From assembly GCF_042665255.1 (NCBI RefSeq), contig NZ_JBHTCD010000010.1: a DNA stretch of 64,000 bases; one strand, 5' to 3'. The position numbers were made by a program, and so were the translations under genes. Below are positions 34,834-44,687 of this stretch, piece after piece; the first letter of the stretch is position 1; each line of letters opens with the position of its first letter. This DNA comes from Insolitispirillum peregrinum (lineage in GTDB: Bacteria > Pseudomonadota > Alphaproteobacteria > Rhodospirillales > Rhodospirillaceae). The notes beneath the pieces were generated by a model, which saw only the letters and a list, made by a program, of their open reading frames with translations, was not told where the DNA came from and ran no database searches.

Positions 34834-36279
34834 CTACCCGGCGGGCAGGGTCAAAAAGAACGCTGCCCCACGGCCGCATCCGCTTTCCAGCCAGATGCGG
34901 CCACCGTGGCGTTCCACGATCTTGCGACACAATGCCAGCCCGACCCCGGTTCCCGGGGCCACATCATTGGTGTGCAGTCGCTGGAAAATCTGGAAAATCC
35001 GGTCGAAATAGCGCGGGTCGATCCCCTGGCCATTGTCGATCACCGCCACCATCCACGCATGAGGTTCCCGTTCTGCCACCACCGACACCTGAAGCGGCTG
35101 ATCCGGCTTGCGGTAGGTGATGGCGTTGTCCAGCAGGTTGGTAAACAGCAGGGTCAGCTCCTGCAAATCCCCCGGTACGGTCGGCAAGGGCTCGCAGGTC
35201 ACCTGCCCGCCACAGGCCGCCAGATCATCCTTGCGCTGAGCGATCAATGTTGCCATCAACGCCGCCAGATTGACCGGCTGGCGCGGATTGGGCGACCGTC
35301 CGATGCTGGCATATTGCAGCAGGTCGCGGGTCAGGGCATCCATCCGCTTGGCACCGGACACGGCAAAACCCATGAAGTCACGGCCGGTCTGGTCCAGCGA
35401 GTCCCCAAGATGGCGTTGCAGCAGGGTGATGTAACTGACCACCGTACGCAATGGTTCGCGCAGATCGTGCGAGGTGATCCAGGCGAACTGCTCCAGCTCG
35501 GTATTCGACCGCGCCAGCCGCTCGACGGTTTCCTGCAGGGATGCCTGATTCTGGACGTGTTCGGTGATGTCCTGTTCCGTCACCAGCACCACACCCTGCC
35601 CACTGTCCGGCGGACCGTCGGCCAGACGCGCTTCCAGCGCATGCCAGCGGGCTCCGCGGGACGTGCGCACCCGGATTTCGGCCCGGAACACCCGTCCCAT
35701 GCGAATGCTGGTCCAGGCCTCGACGGCCTGGCCACTGTCAGGAAAGCGGTTGCGGAAGGCCGCCAATCCCTGCTGCTCGTCGCCAAAGGCAATGCGCGCA
35801 GCGGGGTTCTGATACAGAACCTGCCCGTCATCGCCAAACAGCGTCACCATCAGCGAGGTATGGACCAGCGCATCCTGTGCCTGCCAGGACAACGCGCTGT
35901 CAGGCACCACCCGCAGGGTTCCTTCGATCAGCGCCAACGGCTGTTCCTCGGGCATCATCCGCAGGCCGGTAATGCGGCAATCGACCACCTGCACACCAAC
36001 CCCGGGCCCGCTTTTCACCAGCGTCAGGCTATCTTGCAGACTCTGGCCGCAGGCTGGAAACACGCTCCGTTGCAGGTCGTGGCCCAAGGCTTCGGGGATG
36101 ACGCACAAAGACTCGTCATCATGCCCGGCCCACAGACGGCGCGCTGCAGCATTGGCGTAAAGGATTTGCCCGGTCTGGCACAGGATCACCCATACCGGAG
36201 ACGCCAGCAGGGCAAACGCCTGAAAATCTGCCGGCCCGGCAACGACATGCGTGTCCGCAGCAATGACAGGGTACGGCAT
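34834..36279 (-). CDS. PAS-domain sensor histidine kinase
   Basis: 481 residues, soluble. Two PAS domains (around 20-125, FALLASPVWVILCQTGQI; and 140-250, SLMVTLFGDDGQVLYQNPA), a coiled linker, HisKA with the phospho-His in WITSHDLREPL, and an ATPase domain with the N-box LLDNAITYRK, DNGQGI and GTGVGLALCRK. It is closest in style to the phytochrome-related kinases, but there is no GAF or PHY domain. The ATG at 36279 has AGGAGG 5 nt upstream, better than the in-frame start at 36330. No response regulator gene is adjacent. Confidence 0.87.
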   Translation of the reverse strand: MPYPVIAADTHVVAGPADFQAFALLASPVWVILCQTGQILYANAAARRLWAGHDDESLCVIPEALGHDLQRSVFPACGQSLQDSLTLVKSGPGVGVQVVDCRITGLRMMPEEQPLALIEGTLRVVPDSALSWQAQDALVHTSLMVTLFGDDGQVLYQNPAARIAFGDEQQGLAAFRNRFPDSGQAVEAWTSIRMGRVFRAEIRVRTSRGARWHALEARLADGPPDSGQGVVLVTEQDITEHVQNQASLQETVERLARSNTELEQFAWITSHDLREPLRTVVSYITLLQRHLGDSLDQTGRDFMGFAVSGAKRMDALTRDLLQYASIGRSPNPRQPVNLAALMATLIAQRKDDLAACGGQVTCEPLPTVPGDLQELTLLFTNLLDNAITYRKPDQPLQVSVVAEREPHAWMVAVIDNGQGIDPRYFDRIFQIFQRLHTNDVAPGTGVGLALCRKIVERHGGRIWLESGCGRGAAFFLTLPAG

Positions 36280-36424
36280 ACCGACCTCCTGCCCCACGGG
36301 TCGGCAGGCAAGGACGGATGCCGTACACACAGCGGGTCAGGCCAGCATACACCAAACGACCGACGGAATAATCACCTCTTGGGGGTATTTCCCCCAACCA
36401 TTCGCCATAATACCCGATGGGAAA

Positions 36425-37603
36425 TTACGCCTTACAGGCGAAATACCCATCAATGACCCGTTCATAAATTGAGGTCAGGGCCTCAAGATCGGCCACGCTA
36501 CAGTTCTCGTTGGCCTTGTGCATGGTCTGCCCGACCAGACCGAATTCCAGCACCGGGCAGGCATTCTTGATGAAGCGGGCATCCGAGGTGCCGCCGGTGG
36601 TCGACAGGTCCGGCGACAGCCCGGTCACCGAGCGGATCGCCTGCTCAACCACCTCGGTAAACGGACCCGGCTGGGTCAGGAACGACTCGCCGGAAACGCT
36701 GATCGCCAGATCCCACAGCGCCGGATCGTCACAGACGGCCTGCAACCGCTGGCGCAGATGGGCTTCCAGCGTTTCTCCGCTCCACAGGTCGTTGAAGCGG
36801 ACGTTGAACCGGGCTTCGGCTTTGGCGGGAATCACGTTGGTGGCCATATTGCCGACATCAATCGAGGTGATTTCCAGATTCGAGGCCTGAAAATGGCTGC
36901 TGCCCTGATCAATCGGCGTGCCGATCAGCGCCTGCACCAACGCCACCAGGCGCGGGATCGGGTTGTCGGCCAGATGGGGATAGGCGACATGGCCCTGACT
37001 GCCCCAGACGGTCAGGCATCCGTTCAGACTGCCTCGCCGACCGATCTTGACCATTTCGCCCAGCGTGCGCGGATTGGTTGGCTCCCCGACCACGCAGGCA
37101 TCGAGCGTTTCGTTCTGTTCGGCCAGCCAGCCCAGCACCTTGACGGTACCGTTGATCGCCGGGCCCTCCTCGTCGCCGGTAATCAGCAACGACAATGACC
37201 CCGGCAGGCTGCCGTCATGGGCCTGCAGACGGCGGGCACAGGCGGCCACAAAGGCGGCAATGGCGGCCTTCATGTCATTGGCTCCGCGCCCGTACAGCAC
37301 GCCTTCCACCACCTCGGCGGCAAACGGATCACGGCTCCAGCCATTGCCCGGCGGCACCACGTCGGTATGACCGGCAAAGCACAGGTTGCGCCCCTGCTCG
37401 CCCCGGCGGGCGTAAAGGTTGACGATATCCGGCGTACCGTCGGCGCTGAAGGTCAGGCGATGACAGCGAAAGCCCAACCGGGTCAGGGCGGTTTCCAGCA
37501 CGGCGATGGCTCCGGCGTCATCGGGGGTCACCGACGGGCAGCGGATCAGGGCTTGGGCCAGCAACAGGGGATCGGTCAGGGACAGGTCAGCGGGCAACAC
37601 CAT
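36425..37603 (-). CDS. dapE: Succinyl-diaminopimelate desuccinylase
   Basis: 392 residues. Zinc peptidase-family (M20) enzyme that releases LL-diaminopimelate from its N-succinyl form. Metal and catalytic residues lie in FAGHTDVVPPG, GRGANDMKAA and LLITGDEEGPAINGT; the substrate motif TTGGTSDARF is also present. Start codons at 37615, 37612 and 37603 are all possible; 37603 is chosen because GAGG precedes it and the DapE core begins soon after. It lies downstream of dapD on the same strand with a hairpin terminator or attenuator between them. Confidence 0.93.
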   Translation of the reverse strand: MVLPADLSLTDPLLLAQALIRCPSVTPDDAGAIAVLETALTRLGFRCHRLTFSADGTPDIVNLYARRGEQGRNLCFAGHTDVVPPGNGWSRDPFAAEVVEGVLYGRGANDMKAAIAAFVAACARRLQAHDGSLPGSLSLLITGDEEGPAINGTVKVLGWLAEQNETLDACVVGEPTNPRTLGEMVKIGRRGSLNGCLTVWGSQGHVAYPHLADNPIPRLVALVQALIGTPIDQGSSHFQASNLEITSIDVGNMATNVIPAKAEARFNVRFNDLWSGETLEAHLRQRLQAVCDDPALWDLAISVSGESFLTQPGPFTEVVEQAIRSVTGLSPDLSTTGGTSDARFIKNACPVLEFGLVGQTMHKANENCSVADLEALTSIYERVIDGYFACKA

Positions 37604-37623
37604 CGGCCTCATCATTCACGGCA

Positions 37624-37688
37624 AAAGAAAAACCCGCCGCCCTTTCCCCGCCCGGAAACCATCCGGCACGGCAGAAAGGAACGGCGGG
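37624..37688 (-). terminator. Terminator or attenuator between dapD and dapE
   Basis: On the minus strand CCCGCCG (37688-37682) pairs with CGGCGGG (37639-37633), followed by TTTTTCTTTT. Inside are further pairs (CTTTC/GAAAG, CCG/CGG), giving a long branched stem. Confidence 0.75.
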
Positions 37689-37700
37689 CCACACAGCAGG

Positions 37701-38543
37701 TTAATCGCGCAGCAGTTCGTTGATCGACACCTTCGAGCGGGTCTTTTCGTCGACGCGCTTGACGATCACCGCACAGTACAGGCTGGGACCCGGAGTCCCG
37801 TCCGGCAGAGGCTTGCCCGGCAGCGAGCCCGGCACCACCACCGAGTAGGCCGGCACGCGGCCAACGAACACTTCGCCGGTGGCGCGGTCGATGATCTTGG
37901 TCGAGGCCCCGAGGTACACACCCATCGACAGCACGGCGCCGGTTTCGACCACCACGCCTTCGGCGACTTCGGCGCGGGCACCGATGAAGCAATTGTCTTC
38001 GATGATCACCGGACCGGCCTGCAGCGGCTCGAGCACGCCACCGATCCCGGCACCGCCAGAGATGTGGACGTTCTTGCCGATCTGGGCGCACGAACCGACG
38101 GTGGCCCAGGTGTCAACCATGGTGCCGCTGTCAACAAAGGCCCCCAGATTGACGAACGACGGCATCAGCACCACGCCCGGCGCGATGTAGGCCGACCGGC
38201 GCACCACGCAGTTCGGAACGGCGCGGAAACCGGCAGCGGTGAACTCGGCGTCGCTCCAGCCGTCAAACTTGCTCGGCACCTTGTCCCACCAGCTGGAACC
38301 GCCGGGGCCACCGCTGATGGTGGTCATGGCGTTCAGGCGGAAGCTCAGCAGCACAGCCTTTTTCAGCCACTGGTTGACCACCCATTCGCCGGTCGATTTG
38401 TCGGCCACACGCAGACGCCCGGCATCCAGTTCCGCCAGAGCGGCCTCGACGGCATCCCGGTGCGGACCAGTGGTTTGCGGGGTCAGGCTGTCGCGGGCAT
38501 CCCAGGCGGCTTCGATTGCAGCCTTGAGCTGTTCGGTGGTCAT
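37701..38543 (-). CDS. dapD: Tetrahydrodipicolinate N-succinyltransferase
   Basis: 280 residues. Transfers succinyl from succinyl-CoA to tetrahydrodipicolinate, the step after DapB. The N-terminus TTEQLKAAIEAAWDARDSL is typical; the left-handed beta-helix begins around residue 110 (YIAPGVVLMPSFVNLGAFV) and carries hexapeptide repeats; the catalytic region is SGTMVDTWATVGS. The ATG at 38543 is preferred over an upstream in-frame start. It is divergent from the diguanylate cyclase gene. Confidence 0.97.
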   Translation of the reverse strand: MTTEQLKAAIEAAWDARDSLTPQTTGPHRDAVEAALAELDAGRLRVADKSTGEWVVNQWLKKAVLLSFRLNAMTTISGGPGGSSWWDKVPSKFDGWSDAEFTAAGFRAVPNCVVRRSAYIAPGVVLMPSFVNLGAFVDSGTMVDTWATVGSCAQIGKNVHISGGAGIGGVLEPLQAGPVIIEDNCFIGARAEVAEGVVVETGAVLSMGVYLGASTKIIDRATGEVFVGRVPAYSVVVPGSLPGKPLPDGTPGPSLYCAVIVKRVDEKTRSKVSINELLRD

Positions 38544-38799
38544 CGGAAAAAAGGCTCCTTGGGCCAGAGACAAAAGGAAAGGGCAGAGGATACCGCCCCC
38601 TGCCCCCCAGTCAACGAAGCAGTGCAGATTCCCCGGAATTCATGGCATCACGCCACCGATAGGCATAAAAAGGCATAGGGGCCATTCCGTCGGCTCATTG
38701 CAGGATGCGCGCAATGTGATATGAGTTGAAGTGCATCACTGCTAAAGTGTTAGTTTAGAAGCCATCGCCATTCCTCACCCATAGCGGAGAAAACGGTCC

Positions 38800-40635
38800 T
38801 TGTCCGCCCGGAGCGAACAGAGCCAGCCCCTACCAGCCACCGTCCTGCTCGGAGCTTTGGAAGCTTTCCCCGGGACGCTGCTGCTGTTTGATGCGCATGG
38901 CACGCTCGGTTTTGGCAAGCCTGCCGGATCGGCGCTGGTTCAGGCGGCCCGGAATGCGCCGTTTCCGGCTCTGGACGACCTGCTCGGCCCGGCCCTCAGC
39001 AGCGGGCAACCGCGCCTTGGATCGCTGCAGGCCAGTGCCGACGACGGCGTTCATTCCTACGACCTGACCGTCCTGCCGCTGGCCGAAGGCGGTGCCGCCG
39101 TTCTGGCTCACGAAGTCACCCTGCACAACAACTTGCGGGCCGCCTTGCTCGAGTCGCGGCAGCGCTACAAGGATTTCGTTGAAATCTCGTCCGATTTTGC
39201 CTGGGAAACCGGCCCGGATGGCAGCCTGATCTTCGTCAGCCCGCGCGGCGCGCTGGGGCACCACGCCTCTGCGCTGGTCGGGCGGGACCCGGCCGATCTG
39301 GTGATGGAACGCGACCCCGGCATGCCCCTGCCCTTTTCCACCCACGAACCGATCGAAGCACAAGAGTTGTGGCTGCGCCACACCAACGGCACCTCGGCCT
39401 GCGTGATCGTGTCGGCCAAACCGGTCTATGACCGGCTGGGGCGCTGGTGTGGGGCCCGTGGCGTGTGCCGGGACATCACTGGCGAACGGGACCGCGACAA
39501 TGAATTACTGCGCGCCCGCAACCGCGAGCGCATCCTCAATCACGTGGTTCGCACCTTCCGCGACGAGGTTGACCCACAGGACATGCTGCGCGTGGCCGCT
39601 GAAACGCTGGCCCGTGGCATGGGGGCGGAAAGCTGCCAGATTTACCGGCGGGAACACAGCCACGAGTCCGAAACCCCGGTCGAAGACGACCTGATGATCC
39701 CGGCGGCGCAGACCGGCACCGTCACCACCGATGCCGCATCCCTGATCATGGACCGCCTGCTGGCCGGGGAACCGCTGGTCGAGGAAGAAATCCGCGGCCG
39801 GGAAGTGCTGGCCGCTCCCTGCCGCTACCGCCACCAGATGAACGGCGCGGTCATCCTGTGGCGGGCCCCCGGGCGCGGACCGTGGGGACGGGATGACCGG
39901 CTGCTGATCAGCGACATTGCCGACCAGATCGGCATCGCCAACGAACAGATCGCCGCCCATGATTACATTGTACGGATTTCGCGCACCGATGGCCTGACCG
40001 GCCTGTTCAACCGCCGGGCCTTTTTCGAAGAAGTCGGCCGCCGCTTTACCCGTCTCGGCTTTTCACAGGACTCTGCGGTCCTGATGTACGTTGACCTCGA
40101 CAACTTCAAAAAGGTCAACGATGTCCGCGGCCATGCCGATGGCGACAAGGTGCTGTGCGCCGTGCGCGACCTGCTGGTATCCCACACCCGCCCCACCGAT
40201 CTGGTGGCCCGTCTGGGCGGCGACGAGTTCGCCATCTGGCTGGAATGCGGAACCATTCAGGTTGCGGAAAACAAGGCCCGGGCCTTGCTCGACCTGGCCG
40301 AAAAGTCCCTCGCCCCGCTATCGGCCAGCCCCGAGTTCCCCGTCAGCTTTTCGATTGGCGTTGCCGTTTATGACCCTGTCCACCCCGAAGGGCTGGATGA
40401 CTTGATTGCCCGTGCCGATCACGCCATGTACACGGTAAAGCGTAAAGGGAAAGCCGGGTTTGCCGTCGCGTCCTTTGGCACCATCGGGGCTGATGGCGAA
40501 ATTCACCCGCCGGAAAAGGCTCTGGCCTCCCTTTCTGACGACCCTTATTTTACCCTTCCTGCCCCCCGTTCTCCACAGGAGCCTGCCGCCACCACTGACG
40601 CCCCGCCCCTTTTGGACGCCCCGCAAACCCCATGA
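38800..40635 (+). CDS. PAS-PAS-GAF diguanylate cyclase
   Basis: 611 residues from a TTG at 38800 with GGAG upstream (start less certain). Two PAS-like regions (about 15-105 and 120-232, FVEISSDFAWETGPDGSL), a GAF-like region (245-385) and a GGDEF domain (395-555). The active site RLGGDEF is intact and the inhibitory I-site RPTD lies five residues before it. It should make cyclic di-GMP from GTP, subject to product inhibition. There is no EAL domain and no membrane helix. The DUF2336 gene follows 46 bp downstream. Confidence 0.88.
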   Translation: MSARSEQSQPLPATVLLGALEAFPGTLLLFDAHGTLGFGKPAGSALVQAARNAPFPALDDLLGPALSSGQPRLGSLQASADDGVHSYDLTVLPLAEGGAAVLAHEVTLHNNLRAALLESRQRYKDFVEISSDFAWETGPDGSLIFVSPRGALGHHASALVGRDPADLVMERDPGMPLPFSTHEPIEAQELWLRHTNGTSACVIVSAKPVYDRLGRWCGARGVCRDITGERDRDNELLRARNRERILNHVVRTFRDEVDPQDMLRVAAETLARGMGAESCQIYRREHSHESETPVEDDLMIPAAQTGTVTTDAASLIMDRLLAGEPLVEEEIRGREVLAAPCRYRHQMNGAVILWRAPGRGPWGRDDRLLISDIADQIGIANEQIAAHDYIVRISRTDGLTGLFNRRAFFEEVGRRFTRLGFSQDSAVLMYVDLDNFKKVNDVRGHADGDKVLCAVRDLLVSHTRPTDLVARLGGDEFAIWLECGTIQVAENKARALLDLAEKSLAPLSASPEFPVSFSIGVAVYDPVHPEGLDDLIARADHAMYTVKRKGKAGFAVASFGTIGADGEIHPPEKALASLSDDPYFTLPAPRSPQEPAATTDAPPLLDAPQTP

Positions 40636-40681
40636 CCCCGTTCACCCGTTTCCCATCCCCGAGCGCAGGCCGGAGAACACG

Positions 40682-42052
40682 ATGACGCCGGTACCCGAAT
40701 CGACAGGGCGTCCTCTGGAAAGCGTGCCAGAGGGGCACCTGTCCTATCAGGAAGCAAAACGGTACGCCCGGGACGCCGACCCGGCGGTGCGGCGTGCGCT
40801 GGCCGAACGCACCGATGTCCCCCCCGAGATTCTCTATTTCCTGGCCGACGACCCGGAAGACAGCGTCCGGCGCGCCATTGTCCACAATCAGGCGACTCCG
40901 GCGCTGGCCCATCTGGTGCTGGTCGATGACAGCAGTGATGACGTGCGCGCCGATCTGGCCGAGCGCATCGTCCGGCTGGCCCCCGGCCTGACCGCCGATG
41001 AACGCGACCGCGCCCGCCAGACCGCCTATCGGGTGCTGGAACGTCTGGTGCGCGATCAGCTTCCCCGCATCCGTCAGGTGATCGCCGAGGCGTTGAAAGA
41101 CGTTGCCGACGCCCCGCCCGAGATCATCCAGCGTCTGGCCCGCGACGTCGAAGAAGCCGTGGCCACCCCGGTGCTGGAATTCTCGCCGGTCCTGCGCGAT
41201 GAAGACCTGCTCGACATTCTGGGGGAAAAGCCTTCGACCGCCGCCCTGTCGGCCATTTCCCGCCGCCGCCGGGTCGGCCCGAACGTCGTTGATGCCATCG
41301 CCGCCACCGAAGACAGCATCGCCATCGCCATTCTGCTGGCCAATGACTCGGCGCAAATCCGCGAGGAAACCCTCGACCTGCTGATCGACCGCGCCGCCGA
41401 CCATCCCGACTGGCACGAGCCGATGGTCCGCCGCCCCAACCTGCACCCCACCGCCGCCAAACGTCTGGCCGTTCTGGTGGCCGACCGTCTGCTGCAAGTG
41501 TTGAGCGAACGCCGCGATCTGGCCGAAACCACCATCGCCGAGGTCAAACGTGTGGTTCACCTGCGCCTGTCTGCCGAAGAGCCGAACAGTACACCCCGCC
41601 CGCGCAGCAGCCTTGGCGAAGTACCGTCCACCTTTGCCCCGGCCCCCCTCGACCAGCACGAAGCGCACCGCTGGAGCACCAGTCTGCGGGCAGCCTATGA
41701 ACGGGCGTGCGAGATGGGACGGACCGGCAACCTGACTTCCAGCAGCCTCAGCGAAGCGGTCAAGGCCAACAACACCGATCTGGTGATCGCCGGGCTGGCC
41801 ATCCGCGCCCACCTGTCGCCCTCGCTGGTGCAGGTCATCCTGCGCGCCGGGTCCGGGCGCGGCATCGCGGCGGTGGTGTGGAAGGGGCGACTGGACCCCA
41901 GTCTGTCCATTCAGGTCCAGTCCCGTCTGGGGCGCATCCCCCCGCGCGAAGTGATCATGCCCAATGGTGACCTCGCCTATGGCATCACCGAATCTGAAAT
42001 GGACTGGCAACTGGAGATGTTTTCCAAAGTTGCCCGCGAGCATGGGCCTTAA
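40682..42052 (+). CDS. DUF2336 family protein
   Basis: 456 residues of HEAT-like helical repeats (ADPAVRRALAERTDVPPEIL; DDPEDSVRRAIVHNQATPA; DSSDDVRADLAERIVRL). The C-terminal third (from about 330) has the DUF2336 signature with IPPREVIMPNGDLAYGITE. The family is found mainly in alphaproteobacteria and has no fixed biochemical role. It is in a likely operon with the diguanylate cyclase upstream and the SH3 protein 3 bp downstream. Confidence 0.85.
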   Translation: MTPVPESTGRPLESVPEGHLSYQEAKRYARDADPAVRRALAERTDVPPEILYFLADDPEDSVRRAIVHNQATPALAHLVLVDDSSDDVRADLAERIVRLAPGLTADERDRARQTAYRVLERLVRDQLPRIRQVIAEALKDVADAPPEIIQRLARDVEEAVATPVLEFSPVLRDEDLLDILGEKPSTAALSAISRRRRVGPNVVDAIAATEDSIAIAILLANDSAQIREETLDLLIDRAADHPDWHEPMVRRPNLHPTAAKRLAVLVADRLLQVLSERRDLAETTIAEVKRVVHLRLSAEEPNSTPRPRSSLGEVPSTFAPAPLDQHEAHRWSTSLRAAYERACEMGRTGNLTSSSLSEAVKANNTDLVIAGLAIRAHLSPSLVQVILRAGSGRGIAAVVWKGRLDPSLSIQVQSRLGRIPPREVIMPNGDLAYGITESEMDWQLEMFSKVAREHGP

Positions 42053-42055
42053 CCG

Positions 42056-43096
42056 ATGAAACGGGGCCTGTTGCTGTCGGCAGTGCTGGTGGTTTTTACC
42101 GGACTGGGAGGCTTGGCCCGTTATCTGACGCTTGTCTCACAGCCCGAGCCAGCAGAAGTATCAACGGCTGTTGGCGGTGTTCTACCTGCGGTTCCAACTC
42201 CCCCGCGACAACAGCCCGCCCCACCGCCACCAGCGCCGGTTCCCGCGCCACCGCCGCCGTCCGATCAGGTCATAGTGCCTCCCGCAGCAACAGCACCAGA
42301 GGCCCCCCGCTCTCCCGCACCGACGGCCAGCACCACCGCCTTGTTCACCCCTCAGGCAATTTATCCGCTGGCCCGCTGGCATGGCACCGATGATCGTGGC
42401 GGAGAGGTGCTTAGCGCCGAAATTGCCGCCGACCTCACCCCCGGCACCCCTCGCCGGGCCAGCCCCCTGACCAGCCGCCCACTCAGCGATCAGGATGATA
42501 TTCTGCTCGCTGGCTGGGCCGGGGACCCGATTCTGGGCATGCGGTTCCGGGACGTGATCATCAGTCTGTGCGATCAGGTGATCGGCAGTACTGCGGTCCA
42601 TGAGAGCAGCCCGGCCATCGCCCGCACGGTCCATCCCAATCTGACCTCTGCCGGATGGCGTGCCCGTCTGCCGGTGGCTTTTTTACCGCGCTGTCCACAG
42701 CCGGTTCTGCAGGTCTGGGCCATCTCGGCTGGTGGCTATGCCTATCCGGTGCAGGGCCGCTATGCCCTCGCCCTGCCTCCCAGTGATGCCCGGCTGCTGT
42801 TGCCAACCGACCGCCTGCGCTTTGCCGCCCCGATTGTGCCGGAAAGCCAGCCGCCCCTGCACCGCACCACCTTGCACGTCACCGGAACCGGTGCCAACCT
42901 GCGCCGCTGCGGGCAGACGAGCTGTGCGGTGACCTCGGTTCTGGTCGGCGGCGACTATCCCGCCGTTGTGCTCGACCGGCGCCATGGCTGGACCCTGGTC
43001 CTGATCAGCGACAACAGCGACAGGGGCGGCTGGATCAGCGACGGCACCTATATCCTGCAGGATGACAAGGGGGCCGCCGCAAAGGACGCCCCATAA
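42056..43096 (+). CDS. Exported proline-rich protein with SH3-like domain
   Basis: 346 residues. An N-terminal signal anchor (LLLSAVLVVFTGLGGLARYL) is followed by a proline-rich linker (about 45-95), a central domain with two Cys of unknown family (GWAGDPILGMRFRDVI) and a C-terminal bacterial SH3-like domain (about 275-335, GTGANLRRCGQTSCAV ending in GWISDGTYI). It probably sits in the periplasm bound to the inner membrane; SH3b domains often bind peptidoglycan. It is 3 bp after the DUF2336 gene. Confidence 0.75.
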   Translation: MKRGLLLSAVLVVFTGLGGLARYLTLVSQPEPAEVSTAVGGVLPAVPTPPRQQPAPPPPAPVPAPPPPSDQVIVPPAATAPEAPRSPAPTASTTALFTPQAIYPLARWHGTDDRGGEVLSAEIAADLTPGTPRRASPLTSRPLSDQDDILLAGWAGDPILGMRFRDVIISLCDQVIGSTAVHESSPAIARTVHPNLTSAGWRARLPVAFLPRCPQPVLQVWAISAGGYAYPVQGRYALALPPSDARLLLPTDRLRFAAPIVPESQPPLHRTTLHVTGTGANLRRCGQTSCAVTSVLVGGDYPAVVLDRRHGWTLVLISDNSDRGGWISDGTYILQDDKGAAAKDAP

Positions 43097-43106
43097 CGCA
43101 AGCCGC

Positions 43107-43355
43107 TCAGTTCTTGTCTTCCCCCATGCCCATGATGCCGATTCCCATGCCGACGCTGCCAAAGGTGATGAACAGGCCAAAAAACAGCAGACCGATGATC
43201 AGAACCGTATCATCCGACCGTTGGGCCATGGTGTAGATGCCACCAATATCCCGCCAGAGCAGTAACAGGCCGAACAGGAATCCTCCCAGCGTGCCGTACA
43301 GCAAATGCTGCAGCAGGAATCCCAGAACATGGCGTTCATGTTTCTTGAGTGGCAT
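43107..43355 (-). CDS. Small membrane protein, function unknown
   Basis: 82 residues with two strongly predicted membrane helices (around 20-36, GGFLFGLLLLW; and 50-74, LIIGLLFFGLFITFGSVGM) and charged ends. GAGG lies 8 nt before the ATG. It is convergent with the SH3 gene, 10 bp from its stop. It was not recognised as a named family. Confidence 0.7.
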   Translation of the reverse strand: MPLKKHERHVLGFLLQHLLYGTLGGFLFGLLLLWRDIGGIYTMAQRSDDTVLIIGLLFFGLFITFGSVGMGIGIMGMGEDKN

Positions 43356-43483
43356 GGTGATAGCCTCGCAATCGGGAGTCAGCAGCCGACAGCATGCCTG
43401 ACAACAGCGGTGCCGTCATTGAGCACCATCAATCCCTCCCCGGTTCTTTCCAGATGGGGGAGCAGGCACGCAACAACAAGGGA

Positions 43484-44260
43484 TCAGATCGGCTGACCAC
43501 TGCCGGTGGGGTCTTCGGCGTCCGGCTCGTGCCCCGCCGCCCGCATCGCTCCTGCAACGCGGGCCATCGCCTCGGCCAGACGGCTGGCGTCGGTGCTGCG
43601 TCCGACGATGCTCACCCCCAGACGATCGGATCGCACAAACGGATAGCTGCCCAGCTCGACGTCGGTAAACTCATCCTGAATTGCTGACAGCGGTGCCGCC
43701 AGATCGCCTTCGCGCATATAGGCCGCCACCGACTGCGACACCACCGGCATGCCACCGCGCAGGGAATGCTTGATGCCGTCAAACATGGCCTGGGCAATGC
43801 GCGGCACCCCGGCCATCACATAGACGTTTTCCAGACAGAACCCCGGTGCCTGACTCACCGGATTGTCGATCAGGGTGGCGCCTTGCGGGATGTTGGCCAT
43901 CCGCAAACGGGCTTCGTTCAGGTTTTCATCGCCATAGTGGCTGACCAGCCGCCGCACCGCTTCGGGATGGCGCTCCACCGGCACCCCAAAGCATTGCGCG
44001 ATGCAGTCGGTGGTAATGTCATCATGGGTCGGCCCGATCCCGCCGGTGGTAAAGACATAATCGTACCGCCTGCGGCATTCGTTGACCGTCGAGATGATCG
44101 CCTGCGGATCATCCGCCACCACGCGGGCCTCTTTCAAACGGATGCCCAGCGCGGCCAGTCCGGTGCCAATCATCTGGATGTTGGCATCCCGCGTTCGCCC
44201 GGACAGGACTTCGTTGCCGATCACCACCATGCATGCTGTCACGTCCTGAGCGCCGGTCAT
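43484..44260 (-). CDS. CinA-N/MoaB-type molybdopterin-binding domain protein
   Basis: 258 residues. Single MoaB/Mog-like domain as in the N-terminal part of CinA, with the signatures IGNEVLSGRTRDAN and TTGGIGPTHDD and AGVPRIAQAMF. No C-terminal nicotinamide-mononucleotide deamidase domain is present. CinA-type N domains hydrolyse ADP-ribose-like dinucleotides; here the substrate is unknown. The ATG at 44260 has GGAGAC upstream and is preferred to a longer in-frame start at 44368. Confidence 0.85.
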   Translation of the reverse strand: MTGAQDVTACMVVIGNEVLSGRTRDANIQMIGTGLAALGIRLKEARVVADDPQAIISTVNECRRRYDYVFTTGGIGPTHDDITTDCIAQCFGVPVERHPEAVRRLVSHYGDENLNEARLRMANIPQGATLIDNPVSQAPGFCLENVYVMAGVPRIAQAMFDGIKHSLRGGMPVVSQSVAAYMREGDLAAPLSAIQDEFTDVELGSYPFVRSDRLGVSIVGRSTDASRLAEAMARVAGAMRAAGHEPDAEDPTGSGQPI

Positions 44261-44687
44261 CCTGTCGTCTCCTGAGCCATCGGGCAAAATCGGGCCCACA
44301 GGGTAAGGCTGGCACGACCGTCTGGCAAGCGGCCCTCCCTGCTCCTCCCGTGCCTGCCACAGAGTCACCGTCCACAGAATTAGACCCTTAGTCTTAGGTA
44401 TCGAGTCCTCAGGTCAAATGTACACCAGTGGATAGAACTTTTAGCAGGATTGATTCACTTATCATTAACCACTAGGAGTAAGCAGAACATCAAAAGAGTG
44501 TTCGCACGACACACCACAGGCACCCCATCGGAAAGGACCACGGTCTTTTCTGGTGTTTTATTTATTTTTTCTCAAAAAAATCAGGACCGCCACCAGACTG
44601 CCCCCGAAAACAGGGAACCCTGCAGGAAACAAGGACAGGTCCACATCTTGAGCAGGATGCAAGCACGACACCTGGAGATTTTGGATC
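44261..44687. other. Non-coding gap upstream of the hemerythrin gene
   Basis: 427 bp with no supportable gene, terminator or repeat. The downstream half is AT-richer with a T-run near 44555-44575 and probably holds the hemerythrin-receiver promoter, but no clear hexamer pair was found. Confidence 0.5.

Noticed and set aside
34612..36456. A 614-residue plus-strand frame opposite the histidine kinase
   Set aside because: Antisense of the kinase; composition is Arg/Pro/His-rich shadow sequence starting in a repeat element.
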